Below, in pieces: positions 32,121 to 44,690 of a stretch of 64,000 nt of DNA (positions are counted from its first letter, which is position 1; every line of letters starts with the position of its first letter). Both the position numbers and the translations under genes were made by a program. The notes beneath the pieces are model-generated. The model made no database searches. It was not told where the DNA came from and saw only the letters and a list, made by a program, of their open reading frames with translations. Source of the stretch: Coenobita brevimanus (lineage: Eukaryota; Arthropoda; Malacostraca; Decapoda; Coenobitidae); NCBI GenBank assembly GCA_032717465.1, contig CM064691.1, forward strand, positions 1,552,315-1,616,314, given 5' to 3'.

Positions 32121-32364
32121 AAACTTATGCATGGCACTACGCAAAGATGGAGAGAGAGAGAGATTTTTTCCTCTCACCAGATGATGCCCTGGATGTTTAT
32201 ATTCAAGTTTATGATAACCAATTTTTTTTTTTTTTTAAATTCATTTTTTCACTACTCCCGTATGTAAACTTACACATGGCCCTACGCAGAGATGGAGAGA
32301 GGGAGAGAGATTGTTTCTTTCCACCAGATGATGCCCTGGATGTATATCTTCATGTTTATAATAA
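32121..32364. repeat. Direct repeat, two units of about 97 bp
   Basis: AAACTTATGCATGGCACTACGC at 32121 and AAACTTACACATGGCCCTACGC at 32267, each followed by a GA run and CACCAGATGATGCCCTGGATG. T and A homopolymers separate and end the units. Confidence 0.85.
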
Positions 32365-32540
32365 AAAAAAAAAAAAAAAAAAAACATTTTTTGCACAACA
32401 CAGGGTGGGAAAAAAGGGTAATTGCACAATCCACGGGTTAATGTGTGGAAGTGGATCAGCTGTCAGGTGAAAGAAAACCATCCATAGTAATGGTATTATG
32501 GTTTTGTGTCAGCCACATCTCTAACAGGGAATGTACAGTA

Positions 32541-33107
32541 CAGTCAGCAAGATTTCCGACTGCACCACCTGGTTGCGGGATTTGGCTAACGTGGCATCAG
32601 CGCGCGCCCGTGTGTGTGTGTGTGCCCGACATTTTTTCGAATCGCTAAGCTTCATCCTCCGAATTATATTATGTGGCCATTGTATTATGCTATGATATAG
32701 GCTAATAAATATTATGTGATTGGGATAATGGGCTGTGCACTATACCATTTGTAGTCTGAATTATATAAAATAATTCTCTTGCCTTGCAGCGTGAACCACG
32801 ATACAGGTTGAGTTGTGGTTCAGAAACAGAGGGCAAGTTCACCCAGAAATGGCGCGATGTAGGGGGAAAGGGGGGAGTATGGGAGTAAGCAGCCAACAGT
32901 TATATATTCTTAGTCATTATAATATAGTTATCAAGGTGTCAATGTTATCCTGTGCCCTGATTGATGATAAACCTATTTACTTTTATTATCTTTATATAGA
33001 CCCGATTACACACTAGGATACCCCCTCCCTAGTTAGCGGAAAACATGCCCTGCTCCACCGCCTCGACTCTCTCTCTCTCTCTCTCTCAAACTCCTCAGCT
33101 GGCTATC

Positions 33108-33151
<44 letters not shown>

Positions 33152-34018
33152 ATCAGTTTGTGCTAATGCGTAATGACGTTGCATTTAGTATGTTTACCTA
33201 AAATTTAATAGTGTCAAAATACAAGTGCAATACATAACCACCTCACATTACGGATTACGTTAACCAGTAATCAATACTTATTTGCATAGTTTATGTTTCA
33301 GTAATAGTCATGGGGTAGCCAGACCCACACTGATATTTTCGTTAATGTGAAAGGGAATCGTGTGTTCAGTGGCGGATACCAGTTAGTGGGGAGGTGGCCG
33401 CTGACACCTCCAATCCTCATAGCAATGGTGGTGAGCTGTAGTGTCACTGCAGAGGTTCCTGTTCCTCCAGTTATGTCAAATAATTAAACTTAACATACTG
33501 ATGAACAGCCATTTCTTATGGAAAATATAAACAGCCCATATGGAACTATGAAGCATATTGTTGGAGCTTTCCAGCTCTCACGCACAAGTCAGTCTTGGTC
33601 CTTTGTTTAAGTATTGCCAGCCTGACAGTGTGTAGTGTTAATGACCATGCTATTAATATTAGTTCTACATGCTTATTTACATTTGGAATAACAGAATTCA
33701 AAGCAGGATTTCATTCAGTACACAGAATGCCAAATACAGCATGTGTGTGTGCGTGTGGGTGTGGGACAATACGAATGGTGGGGGTGGGGGGAGTATAGTG
33801 AGTATGAAATGTGTGTCATAACGGTAATATGGGTGTGTGCATTCATGGCTAAGGACGGCCAAGACTGATATGTAATCTTTGCCTTTAACACTTGATGACA
33901 CACACCTTAGTATTTACTTAGGTTCTGTTTATAAGTCTGTAGCATGTTACATTATTATATTATTATAATTATGTTTTGGGGGTGAAACCTGAAACAGCAT
34001 ATGAAGAGAAACACTGAA
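32541..34018 (+). repeat. Left terminal inverted repeat of the Tc1-like element
   Basis: It mirrors 36498-37970 from the outermost base to the GGGGGTGAAACCTGAAACA region near 33985. It includes a (TG)n near 32610, (TC)n and (AC)n runs near 33067-33150 and a GTGTGTG stretch near 33743, each of which has a counterpart in the right arm. Differences are mostly microsatellite lengths and scattered single bases. Confidence 0.9.
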
Positions 34019-34689
34019 AAAAAAAAAAAATCCATTATGTGTGGCAAAATACATGAATAACATTATTTCTGGAAGAAATATTGCCGTATTATAACATCGG
34101 TTTAAATACGTTGTAGGTGCAGCGATTCTTAAACTTAGAGTATCGGATTTCCTTTGATCAGTATGTTACGTTATACTCAAGCTTTGAGTTATGTATTGTA
34201 TTATAAGTGATGTCATTGTGGACGTTCACTTAAAATTACATCGAACAGACAGCAAGTGTTAGTAGTTTACCGGTATTTGTTATTAATCACACACTGACCA
34301 ACTTATTCCTGAGTAATTTTTAAAGATCTTTTTCACGACTGGAAAACAGCACCTTAGGCATGTCAACAGGTGGCAAGATGTCTAGCAAGCTGGCAAAATG
34401 TCTAGAGAGTTGTGATTGTGCCAATCAAGAAACCTTCATATTTTAATGGAAAAAAAAAACTGCAATTGTAACATGAAAGCTGCGTTAAGAAATGCACATA
34501 AACGTTACTAATTCCTGTATGAGTCCCCGTAATAAAAATCATGTCAGTGAGCAAAATGTATAAGATAGTGTCGTATCAGTTATATTACCAGGTAAGTTAT
34601 AGTAAGTTATTAAAGTTACTGTTAGATTGTTATACTGCATGGAATATTATCCACTATAATCAGAGGATAATAAAAAAAATAAGAGTTGT

Positions 34690-35270
34690 ATGGATCTTAT
34701 TCATTAGTAGGAAGTAACCCACCCTCCTTCTCGATCACCTCTCTGTCTTTTTGCATAGAGGCGACATGGTCCGTATGAGCTGTTGCTGGCTTCTGAACTG
34801 TTGGGAGCCTGAGGGCAGGTTCACTCTCAGGCTCCCAACAGTTAACCATAATCCCCCATACATTTTCGATGGGGTTCATGTCTGCTTTCTTACTAAGCCA
34901 GTCGAGCAGCTGCAAGTCCTCTCGACCTGCAAACCATTCCGAGACGCTTCTCACCGTGTGGATGGGTCAGCGGTCCTGAACAAAAATTATAGGGCAGGGA
35001 GGAAACGGATAGTTCCGCTCCTGAACTGAGGGGAGGAAATAATCCTGCAAAATTTCTATGTATTTTTTAGCAGTGGAACTCCCTTCTATCCTGGTGACGT
35101 CACCCATACCATGGATGCACACCCACCCAAAGACATTGCCGGTGATGTGTCCACTTCTGGCCTTCTCATAGATGTTCCTACGGTCGTATCTGCACGTGAT
35201 TAGAATATTCATACATAGCTCATATAGTTTCATTTCTAATATCTTTGACGCTTCGGGAAAAGCCATCGTT
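34690..35270 (-). pseudogene. Tc1/mariner transposase remnant (catalytic region)
   Basis: Minus strand. From about 35200 it reads YEKARSGHITGNVFGWVCIH, then GMGDVTRIEGSSTAKKYIEI, LPSVQERNYPFPP and IIFVQDR, where D is the second catalytic acid. A TGA at 34970-34972 follows. The same frame continues PIHTVRSVSEWF, EDLQLLDWLSKKADMNPIENVW (third catalytic acid E in the NPIEN motif) and ends ..EVIEKEGG. The N-terminal helix-turn-helix and first catalytic Asp are not visible; that region is occupied by AT-rich and (TA)n sequence. The C-terminal part is disturbed by an 18-bp palindrome. Inactive as it stands. Confidence 0.85.
34796..34843. repeat. Perfect 18-bp inverted repeat inside the transposase remnant
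   Basis: AACTGTTGGGAGCCTGAG at 34796-34813 is exactly complementary to 34826-34843, with a 12-nt loop. It falls where the transposase codes VNCWEPE, so one arm is native codon sequence and the other an inverted copy. Confidence 0.9.
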
Positions 35271-35691
35271 TTTCATGTTATGGTTCATTATCCACCATTT
35301 GTTTGGTATATTTTATGGGGATTGTAAGGCTTAATAAACAGTGGTGCAAGTGTTGGTAATATGCGTTCATCTAGACGTATTATTACTATGAATATCAATT
35401 GATCCCTAAATATTTTTTAATAATATTAAAACTGTTTAGTGATACAGTATAAACATATGGTCGTTAAAAATATCGTCAGTAAATTTATTCATATGCATTA
35501 GAATACTGTCGCCTGCGGAAATCTTTTCTCTATCATTAAATTTTATGAATACAAAATTCCTGGTAACAGTCATATGAAGAAGACTATCAACGCATCTCTA
35601 TACTCTGGCCTTTATCTACCTACTGCTCTTCCACACTCTCCAGTTTTTCCTCAACCTGTCTGTTTACCATAATTCTTACAATTCACCACCA

Positions 35692-35870
<179 letters not shown>

Positions 35871-36497
35871 GTTCTCACTTTTACCTGATAACCGTACACC
35901 CACATATCACATTAATCAAGAAACTTCACACTGACTAGGTTACATTCAGCAAATCCACGTGTGCTCTCGTGTCATTTACTCATATCTGTTCGAAGTGGCC
36001 CAACATAAAAATAAATAAAACAGAGATTCTGGGTGTGGTCATTCGGGAGGGTCATACAGTAACCATATATTGTTATCAGTGATCATTTTCAAACTACTAT
36101 GCGACATAGGGTATTGGTTTTACACTTGACCACTCTCATTTTATAAGGAATTACATTGGCCAGTAAAGGAAAGCTGGATTTATAACCACATCAAAAAATA
36201 CGTGAACTTCGTATCCTATTAAACACTGAACTTGCGCCTTCTCAACGTAGTTTACGTGAAAGTCCACTGAGTGAGCCTTCATGACATAGTTAATACAATA
36301 TATAATGGATATATTGCATAAATCTATGCTATAGTATAACTTAATAAACTGATCGCTTGGAATCCGGTATGCTACCTTTAAAAACAGATGCTCCTACAGT
36401 GTAATCTTATAATGAACATTAAGATAACTATTTTCTTTTGCAAGAAATAGTTATTCATAAAATATGGATTCCATATCACAGTTTTATAATACTTCAG

Positions 36498-37869
36498 TGT
36501 TTGTCTTCATATGGTGTTTCAGGTTTCACCCCCAAAACAAGATCTTAATAATATAATAATGTAACATGCTACAGACTTATAAACAGAACCTAAGTAAATA
36601 CTAAGGTGTGTGTCATCAAGTGTTAAAGGCAAAGATTACATATCAGTCTTGGCAGTCCTTAGCCACGAATGCACACACCCATATTACCGTTATGACACAC
36701 ATTTCATACTCACTATACTCCCCCCACCCCCACCATTCGTATTGTTCCACACCCACACGCACACACACATGCTGTATTTGGCATTCTGTGTACTGAATGA
36801 AATCCTGCTTTGAATTCTGTTGTTCCAAATGTAAATAAGCATGTAGAACTAATATTAATAGCATGGTCATTAACACTACACACTGTCAGGCTGGCAATAC
36901 TTAAACAAAGGACCAAGACTGTGACTTGTGCGTGAGAGCTGGAAAGCTCCCACAATATGCTTCATAGTTCCATATGGGCTGTTTATGTTTTCCATAAGAA
37001 ATGGCTGTTCATCAGTATGTTGAGTTTAATTATTTGACATAACTGGAGGAACAGGAACCTCTGCAGTGACACTACAGCTCACCACCATAGCTATGAGGAT
37101 TGGAGGTGTCAGCGACCACCTCCCCACTAACTGGTATCCGCCACTGAACACATGATTCCCTTTCACATTAACGAAAATATCAGTGTGGGTCTGGCTACCC
37201 CATGACTATTACTGAAACATAAACTATGCAAATAAGTATTGATTACTGGTTAACGTAATCCGTAATGTGAGGTGGTTATGTATTGCACTTGTATTTTGAC
37301 ACTATTAAATTTTAGGTAAACATACTAAATGCAACGTCATTACGCATTAGCACAAACTGATTATGTGTGTGTGTGTGTGTGTGTGTGTACTGATAGCCAG
37401 CTGAGGAGTTTGAGAGAGAGAGAGAGAGTCGAGGCGGTGGAGCAGGGCATGTTTTCCGCTAACTAGGGAGGGGGTATCCTAGTGTGTAATCGGGTCTATA
37501 TAAAGATAATAAAAGTAAATAGGTTTATCATCAATCAGGGCACAGGATAACATTGACACCTTGATAACTATACTATAATGACTAAGAATATATAACTGTT
37601 GGCTACTTACTCCCATACTCCCCCCTTTCCCCCTACATCGCGCCATTTCTGGGTGAACTTGCCCTCTGTTTCTGAACCACAACTCAACCTGTATCGTGGT
37701 TCTCGCTGCAAGGCAAGAGAATTATTTTATATAATTCAGACTACAAATGGTACAGTGCAAAGCCCATTATCCCAATCACATAATATTTATTGGCCTATAT
37801 CATAGCATAATACAATGGCCACATAATATAATTCGGAGGATGAAGCTTAGCGATTCGAAAAAATGTCGG

Positions 37870-37903
<34 letters not shown>

Positions 37904-37970
37904 GCGAGCGCTGTTGCCACGTTAGCCAAATCCCGCAACCAGGTGGTCCAGTCGGAAATCTTGCCGACTG
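36498..37970 (-). repeat. Right terminal inverted repeat of the Tc1-like element
   Basis: Reverse complement of the left arm, from the CACCCCCAAAACA region to the terminal CTTGCC(G)ACTG before TA. Confidence 0.9.
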
Positions 37971-38206
37971 TACCAAGTAAGTGTTACCCCAGACTGTGAC
38001 ATGCCATTGTTGCTGCACAAATATAGGTCCCTATTTATGCTCTGAGTGCACACAGGCTGGGGTAAAGAGACCCTGCTCAAAGGTCTCATTGTTGACCTAG
38101 GAACTGAAGCCGGGACATTAATTTGTGGGCTCAGTGTCCCTCTGATTACGCCACTGCCACATCCCAGTCCCAGCCCTATTATTAACTATGTCCACATGTG
38201 TTTCAG

Positions 38207-39186
38207 ATGATCTTGGTGAGATGAATGACCGTATTTGCCACAGGTGCTACCAAGCGCCAACCACGCATCAGCTCAGCATCAGAGTGAACAAGGTACGCCT
38301 GTTTGGCTTGTCCTCCATCATGATCTATGTGGATGGGGTACAGCGGCCAATCAGCCAAGACTGTGGCTTGTGTCCAGATGCAGCCACACACAATGTAACG
38401 GACAGTGGGGATGGGGAAGCAGAGTGTCAGGAGTGTGAGCTGATTCCAAATGGAGCTCTGTTTGAAATGTACCTACGGTTAGATGCCAAAACTGAAATTC
38501 CTAAAGGAGACATCACCTGCCAGAAAATTGCTGACTTCAATATCAGCGTAGCTGTAGCCACAGAGAAGCCTGAGACTGAAGCTTCATCAGGCTGTGATAA
38601 TGGGTTGATGGTGAGCTTGCCAGTGGGTGGAGATACCTGTTTGGTCAACTCCACTGCTATGACTTTGGAGACTCACTGTCTCATACCAACTTGCTCTGAT
38701 GGCATCATTGCCACAGACCAACTGACAGAGAAAGTAGAGCATGTGTTCCAGCCACTAGCACCCTCAGAGTCCTGTGTTTGGCAGCTTAATACTGCTGGAA
38801 ATAAGCATCTCACACTCAGATTCTCTCGGGGCATCCGGCCACATCTCATCGTCTATGAAGAGTCCTTGATGAATCCCAAGTGGGATATAGAATGGTGTCC
38901 GGCTTACAGTGATGTTTTTAGACGGGACACTGATGCAGATACTGTGTTTGTGGTATACCACAACCCAAGCAAGTTAGCCAAGCAAGGATCCCTATCCATC
39001 ACAACACATCCTGACCTGTGCCTGCTGCCACCACTACTAGAAGATGGCAGTGTGGAGTTCCAGCGAGAAGATGGCAGTACTGTGGCTCACTACCGCTGCT
39101 CCCCCGGACACACCCTTTTGGGTCCACCCAGCCTCACTTGTACGCAAGGCACCTGGCATGACCCTCCAGCATGCGTCCCAGATAAG
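38207..39186 (+). CDS. CUB-sushi membrane protein, exon 2 (Cys-rich, CUB-like and sushi domains)
   Basis: The acceptor TGTGTTTCAG ends at 38206 and the donor is AAG|GTTAGT at 39187 (phase 0). It encodes residues 47-373. The N-terminal part has many Cys (ICHRCYQ, CGLCPD, CQECEL) and N-glycosylation sites NVT, NIS and NST. A CUB-like stretch, VFQPLAPSESCVWQL.., ends FVVYHNPS.. and GSLSITTHP. The sushi/CCP module begins CLLPPLLEDGSVEF, continues VAHYRCSPGHTLLGPPSLTC and closes with GTWHDPPAC, with all four Cys and the Trp in place. These are extracellular protein- or ligand-binding modules. Without splicing the frame would stop at 39240 after 17 further codons. The orthologue is not recognised. 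Confidence 0.85.
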
Positions 39187-39199
39187 GTTAGTGATTGGT

Positions 39200-39710
39200 C
39201 ACTACTCATTATGTATTATCGTTTTTGTTGTTGTTGTTGAGCCCCATCTGTCTGGCTGAGCAGACTGATCAACCATAGGCAAGCAACTGCCCCTGCAGGA
39301 CTCCCGTTTAATGAACTGATGTTTTCTTCTGGTTGTCATGCTCTGTGACAGCGAGGTGCGGGGAAAAGTGTGGAAGTTTGGTTCTTGGATGGAGACCGCA
39401 TTTGTGCCACTCCACCCAGTTAGCTGGGACACCATAGCAGGCTCCACATCACCCCAATATCTAGTTGTATGGTTACCACCCAGCATTGTAAATGGTTTCC
39501 TGGGTTACAGAAAACCATTAGATTTGTCACTTAGTGTAGAGCCACCTCAGGTGGCAAGAAGAGTAATAAAAAGTGACAGGAAAATAAAAGAGAAATTGGA
39601 GTAGAGGAGGGCAGACACACAAATAGAATGATAAGTGTGAAGGAGGATGTAGGTAGCACTACGTCAAGTTAGCAGATGTTGGTCACCATCATCTACCACC
39701 AAGACCTTTG
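39200..39710 (-). mobile_element. LINE-derived repeat, same family as 25138 and 57757
   Basis: The segment 39440-39710 shares, in order, ATGGTTACCACCCAGCATTG, AAATGGTTTCCTGG, AGTGACAGGAAA, GGCAGACACA and GTAGCACTAC with 57890-58120. The left part (39220-39440, starting with a GTT repeat) probably belongs to it, but no second copy is in the window. Confidence 0.6.
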
Positions 39711-40950
39711 TTTCATATGGTAGTGAATGTGATGAAGCAGTGGAAAGTGTGTGAAATTTGTATTTAAAAATTGTGATTATAATACAAAAGTTTCATTGTG
39801 TATCAGTGAATGAACAGCTTTGTGTTCATGGACAAGGTGTGATTTTTGTATTTATGTGTGCACAATTTGTGAATGTGTGCATGTGGACATAAGGTTATCA
39901 GTATTCACATGGCAGATTTTAAGAATATGGCTATTTCAGTTATGCCTGATAAGGTTTCATATGATAAACAATTGAGAGTAGACACAAAGGATGGAGATAT
40001 GTTCATACCCTGTATTTAGTATTGGTTTTAGACAAAAGGATTAGTTTACAGAGAAGGCAATGCATCAATAAATTGTAATATTTCCTCATTATAAATGTCA
40101 CTTGTTTTAAAGACAGTATCAAAAGTGAAGCTGTGGAGATGCAGCATGGGCACCCCTCCTCACTAAACCACCATATAAATTTGGAAGGATGTAGGTAACT
40201 GATTTTTAGACTGATAGATAGATGTTTGGCTGACTGACTGCTACCTGAATAGAGTAATAGATATACAGGTATGGGTAGAGACAGCAGTGTAGGATAGTAC
40301 TGTACTTTATAAGGCACATAGAAATCATTACAGTTGTGGATTTGTACAGTAGCATACACCACTTACTTCAGCCACAGGTAACAAGCTGACTTACTACATA
40401 TAGATGGACACCCTGTAGCTTGAGATTGGACAGATTTGTTTGTTTTGGACATCGACTCTGAACTGTAGATTCTCAGTTCGGTGAGTTAACCCCTTCAGTT
40501 AGATAAAAAAAATTCTGTTCAGTATTTGCCATACGCACATGATTTTACTTATCTTAAAGGGGGTGTCCCTGAGGATGAAGCAGGTAGGGAAAGCTGTGTT
40601 TGTTTGTTAATTGCATTCTTTTTTTTGTGATTCGTTCCTACACTCTATTAAAGTGAACTAAGGTAAGAGAAGCGAGAGTCCTCTCAGAATCATTGTCCAT
40701 TCTCATATTACAGGGTGATTAGTTAGGTACTACAGTATTAATTATGGCTTGACGCATATGAGTTTTTTTTTCACTGACACTGCTAAAATGCTTGCTATTA
40801 ATCAAGGAAGCTGTCCTGCAAAATTCACTGGCAGTTAAGCCTAAGTCACTGATTGGTTGCTTTCAATGTGGTTCTTTTTATGTGGCTTTATATAATGCTA
40901 AGGTTACAGTACTGTTGATTCCATCAATACAGTGACAACCTCTTTAGTCT
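39711..40950. other. Intron 2 sequence, nothing recognised
   Basis: AT-rich DNA. No additional in-phase exon with convincing splice sites and domain content was found. Confidence 0.35.
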
Positions 40951-43460
40951 GTTTTTGCTGCCACAAGATGATTTTTATTCACCTTAGGAGAAATATTTTG
41001 AACCGGAGGAGTCAGATATATCCCTCAGGAACCTGTTCACAACCTGGGGACTCTCCTAAGATGAATAACATCAGTTTAGTATGAAGAAGAATTTTAAAAA
41101 GATGTCTGTGGCTTGCAAGTTTAACCTCTTCAGTACAGCAACACTCTCTCTCTCTATCTCTCTCTTTTTTCTTTTCCTTTTTTTATGAAGTTTATTCTTG
41201 CTACTATGAGACTTTTATTTGGCTTAGGGGAGACCCATATAAATGAAATAGTCAGTGACAAGATTATTTAACCTCTTCATTTTGAAAAGCCTCTCCTAAG
41301 GTAAAATAAAGCTGTATTGGAGTAAGAAGAAATATAATATGTTGCTGTGTTGAAGGTGTTACTCCCTCATAGTCCAATGAAATACAGTATTTTTATTTTA
41401 TCCTTGCTGCCCTCAGAGAATTTCATTAAGCTTGGAGGAGACCTGAGGCAGTGAAGGGGTTAATGAAGGCTATATTTAACCCCCCCTGTTTGGAAAGTCT
41501 CTTAAAGCCTCAATAAAACTGTCTTTGAGGAGCAAGAATATGTGGTAACAAAAACAATGTCAGTGTCTTGAAGGTGCTAATGTTTGTTGCCATCCGTCGA
41601 GTGATATCCGACTGTGATTTGCTGGAAGCTTTAGCAGTGTTGTGTTTTGTTTAACCCTTTGACCAGTCTTGCTGTGCTCTCTTTTTCTTTCCCTCATTGT
41701 CCATTAACCTCTTCTACAGTGAGGTATTGTATAGTTTATTGTGGCTGCTACCAGTTCAGCTTACTAGAGATCTTTACTACTGAATGGGATAGTGAAGGAT
41801 ATATTTTACCTCATGATTTGAAAAGTTTCTGCCAAGTTGAGTCAATTAATCTGAAGGGAGCAGGAAATAACTATTAAACAAATCATGGTTGTGAAGGGCT
41901 TAGTTTTCTGGCTGGTAACGTATGCCTTACTTTTCTTTTATTGTGGTTGTTATTACCATGCTTTCTAACTAAATTAGGTAGTACACATCAGTTACAAACC
42001 AATGCCATTATACACAAAGCAAGTATATATAAATCAGCCTAAGAATTGTTAGGTAATTTGATGGCATATTATATATTTTATTCTTGCTACTTTCAGCTGA
42101 TTATATTTGCGTGAGGGAGGGACATCAGGTTGTGAAGGAGTTAGTGGAGACTTTTTCTAACTTCTTCACTTCAAAAGATCTCTCCAAAGCTTAACTGAGT
42201 CATCTGTGGTTAGCAAGACAGCCTAGAGTATGTGTCATCATTTGAGGGGATTAATGCCTCTATAGTCATCAGTATTGGTCATTGGGTTATCAGCTTTTTT
42301 TTTTGTTCTCAAGTCTTTTATACAGATAAATATTTGCATTTTATGTGCACGATCTCTTGATATATATTTTTCAGTCATAGAGCACTTGCTGAAGGAAGCT
42401 GTACCAGTATATCAACTTTATTTAGAAAGTTTATGTACTAGTAGTATAATCGACGGAGCTGAATTTTTTTATTTTTTTTATTTTTTTATTTATTTTTTTT
42501 TTAATAGGGAAACAGCATTTGTGCAGAACAAGATATTAGTGTGGATGAAGTTACATATGACTGGAAATATGTACCAAGCATATCAGGCCCTAGGAACAAA
42601 AGGGGGAAAAAAAAAAGGAAAAAAACATGTTTCCACATGGTGAATGGAGGCATTGTACGGATGCCTAAAAGTGGCCCCTCTCATCTATAACCCCTTGAAT
42701 CCAGGCGATGTTCCTTTTAGTTTATTCTTGCTGCTAAGGTAGTAGATGGGTGGCTGCCATTGACTATAGAAGGCTCTACCATGAGAGTAAAATACAGCCT
42801 CAGGTTTGGTAAATAGACTCACAGTCATAAGTCTTAGGTAGGAAGCTATCATCCGTAAGTGTAGTACATGGAGAGACAGTCCGAGTCCAAGTTGGGACTA
42901 ACATTATCAAAGACTTTATTACCTTTTCAGTTTTCCCTTTCCCCATTGGCTTCCAACAGCTGTTGGGAAGTACAGTAATCAGCAGGTTTTGGCTTTTGAT
43001 TAAGCTTTCAGGCCATAGAAAACATGGATGTAAAATGGCCAACCTGTAAGGATTTCTTTAAGAGGAATCACAATGTCATTTGCGTAATTATTTGCTGCCA
43101 GATGATTTTATCCTAGGAATAGCCTTGTATATTTACGGGGCTTATTTAGGCAATACCTAACCTCTTCCCAGTGGTAAATGTTTATCCCAGAGTGAATAAA
43201 ATTGTCAGGAGATAGCAAGATTAAAACATATAAAGACATTTCTGGGCCGACTGAAGTAACCCATTTGATATGATGATAACTTTTGTGTTTTATTTTTTTT
43301 GCTATTTACAGGTGATTGTATTCACCTTAAGATATAGGCTATATATTTTTTAACTGGAGGGGTTAGATACTGTAAAGTATTAATTATCTTGTAGGAGGCT
43401 TTCATAAGCTGAATAAATTTGACTGCAGCAGCAAGAATGAAATGGAAGTTGCATCCTTGA
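40950..43460. repeat. Cluster of palindromic TTAACCCCTTCA-type MITE copies in intron 2
   Basis: Diverged units of about 200-250 bp start near AACC(C/T)CTTCA..TTTATTCTTGCTAC. Each carries a CTTAGG(G/A)GAGA..TCTCCTAAG inverted pair and ends near GAAGG(G/T)GTTA. Copies are recognisable at about 40965-41150, 41185-41370, 41390-41580, 41730-41880, 42060-42260, 42695-42830 and 43085-43480. More occur at about 47120-47330, 58240-58400, 63385-63570 and 63900-64000. Confidence 0.7.
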
Positions 43461-43539
43461 GATTAGTGGGTTAAGAACCTTCGCAAAGCATAAATATTAC
43501 GAAGTTGTAGAGACGTGTTGAAGAATTGATGCCTTTCAG

Positions 43540-43662
43540 GACAAACTGATGTCAGATGCTCCGATGGGATCAGTAGAGGGAAGTGAGGGTGTGAATATGA
43601 CAGTAGTGAGCCCAGAGGTTGGCACTAACAACACCCCCGCTGATGCCAATGATGGCAAGATG
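43540..43662 (+). CDS. CUB-sushi membrane protein, exon 3 (glycosylated spacer)
   Basis: The acceptor GCCTTTCAG ends at 43539 and the donor is AAGATG|GTGAGT at 43663. The 41 codons are phase 0 on both sides, so the exon can be skipped without breaking the frame. It encodes Ser/Val/Asp-rich sequence with N-glycosylation sites NMT and NNT and no known domain, probably part of the extracellular stalk. If the intron were retained, the frame would run 48 more Pro-rich codons to a stop at 43806 and give a protein without a membrane anchor. That is an inference only. Confidence 0.7.
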
Positions 43663-44324
43663 GTGAGTCAGCCCTCCCACGCCCAGACCCTCAGCCACCC
43701 TCCCCCACCCTTCATTCTACCCTCTTTACAACCCCCACCAGTAGTATTACCTCTCTCCCCTTTGTCTGCCATCCTCCAGCCTTCCCTCCAACAACACCCT
43801 CAGTAATACCAATAATAACAATGTGAAATCAGTTCTCCCATACCCTGTTTCTCAGCCGCCCTTTTCTACCCATCTGCCTCATTACCCACCCACCCTATCT
43901 TGTATAGTAAGTCCTCATTATGTTTTTTACAATTAATAGCTCTCTATCTTCTTGCAGACACCTTAATGCTGGAAGAGGGGTTTTACAAGTTAATCACCAT
44001 GACACACCGTCCTCAGGCATTAAGCTACCCTCTCACCAACATACACCACCCTCACCCATGTGCCTCTCCATCCCCTCCCGCCATGTCATCTTCAGTCTTC
44101 CCTTCCCCTCGACCTCACTCCTATACATGCCACTTGCAATTTCTCATTTTCCATTCTTTCTGCTTAAACAAACTTCACTAAGCACCAGAAACATTGCTTG
44201 TTGAAGCTCCATCCACCTCTATGGTTGTATTATCATGTCCCTCAATTTGCAGTGCAACCTTGAAATTTTCAAGTGCATGTGACCGTCGGCAGTTCAGACT
44301 TGATAAATTCAGACTTTGGAAGTG
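43663..44324. other. Intron 3 start, pyrimidine-rich
   Basis: C- and T-rich sequence (for example 43680-43880 and 44030-44160). No exon recognised. Confidence 0.35.
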
Positions 44325-44690
44325 CAGTAGTATTTATCTGACTATCCTTGTCTTATCTTAAAGTCTAGGCATACGTTTGGCTGGACAAGTGGCCTAAGTT
44401 ACTACAGTTATCCTTGTCTAGTATTTAGCTGGCTATCCTTGTCTTGTGGCCTAGGATAGTAGATATATTTTTGGCTGGCTAAAAAAAAATAAAAAAAGTT
44501 ACTGTGGTTATCTGTGTCTTACTCGGACTAGTATTTAATGGGCTCTTCTTATCTCAATAGACACGTTTGGCAGACTACGTTGTTTATTGTGGTATCCATG
44601 TCTTATATTTGCAGTCACAGTAGCTGGCCATCCTTGCCGTATCTCATAGGCTAGACATACCATTGGTTGGCCAAATGTGTAGGCTAATTA
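44325..44690. repeat. Degenerate tandem repeat of about 100 bp, three to four units
   Basis: The phrase AGTATTTA.CTGGCTATCCTTGTCTTAT.. with following AG(T/C)CTAG(A/G)CATAC and TTTGGCTGG recurs with strong divergence. Confidence 0.55.

Noticed and set aside
33715..33903. Identical small frames at 33715-33903 and 36608-36796 as a conserved gene pair
   Set aside because: They are the same sequence seen in the two arms of the transposon inverted repeat and contain microsatellite-coded His/Thr runs.
39338..39604. 88-codon frame after exon 2 as a further exon of the receptor
   Set aside because: It overlaps a dispersed repeat shared with 57.8 kb, and exon 2 and exon 3 already join in phase.
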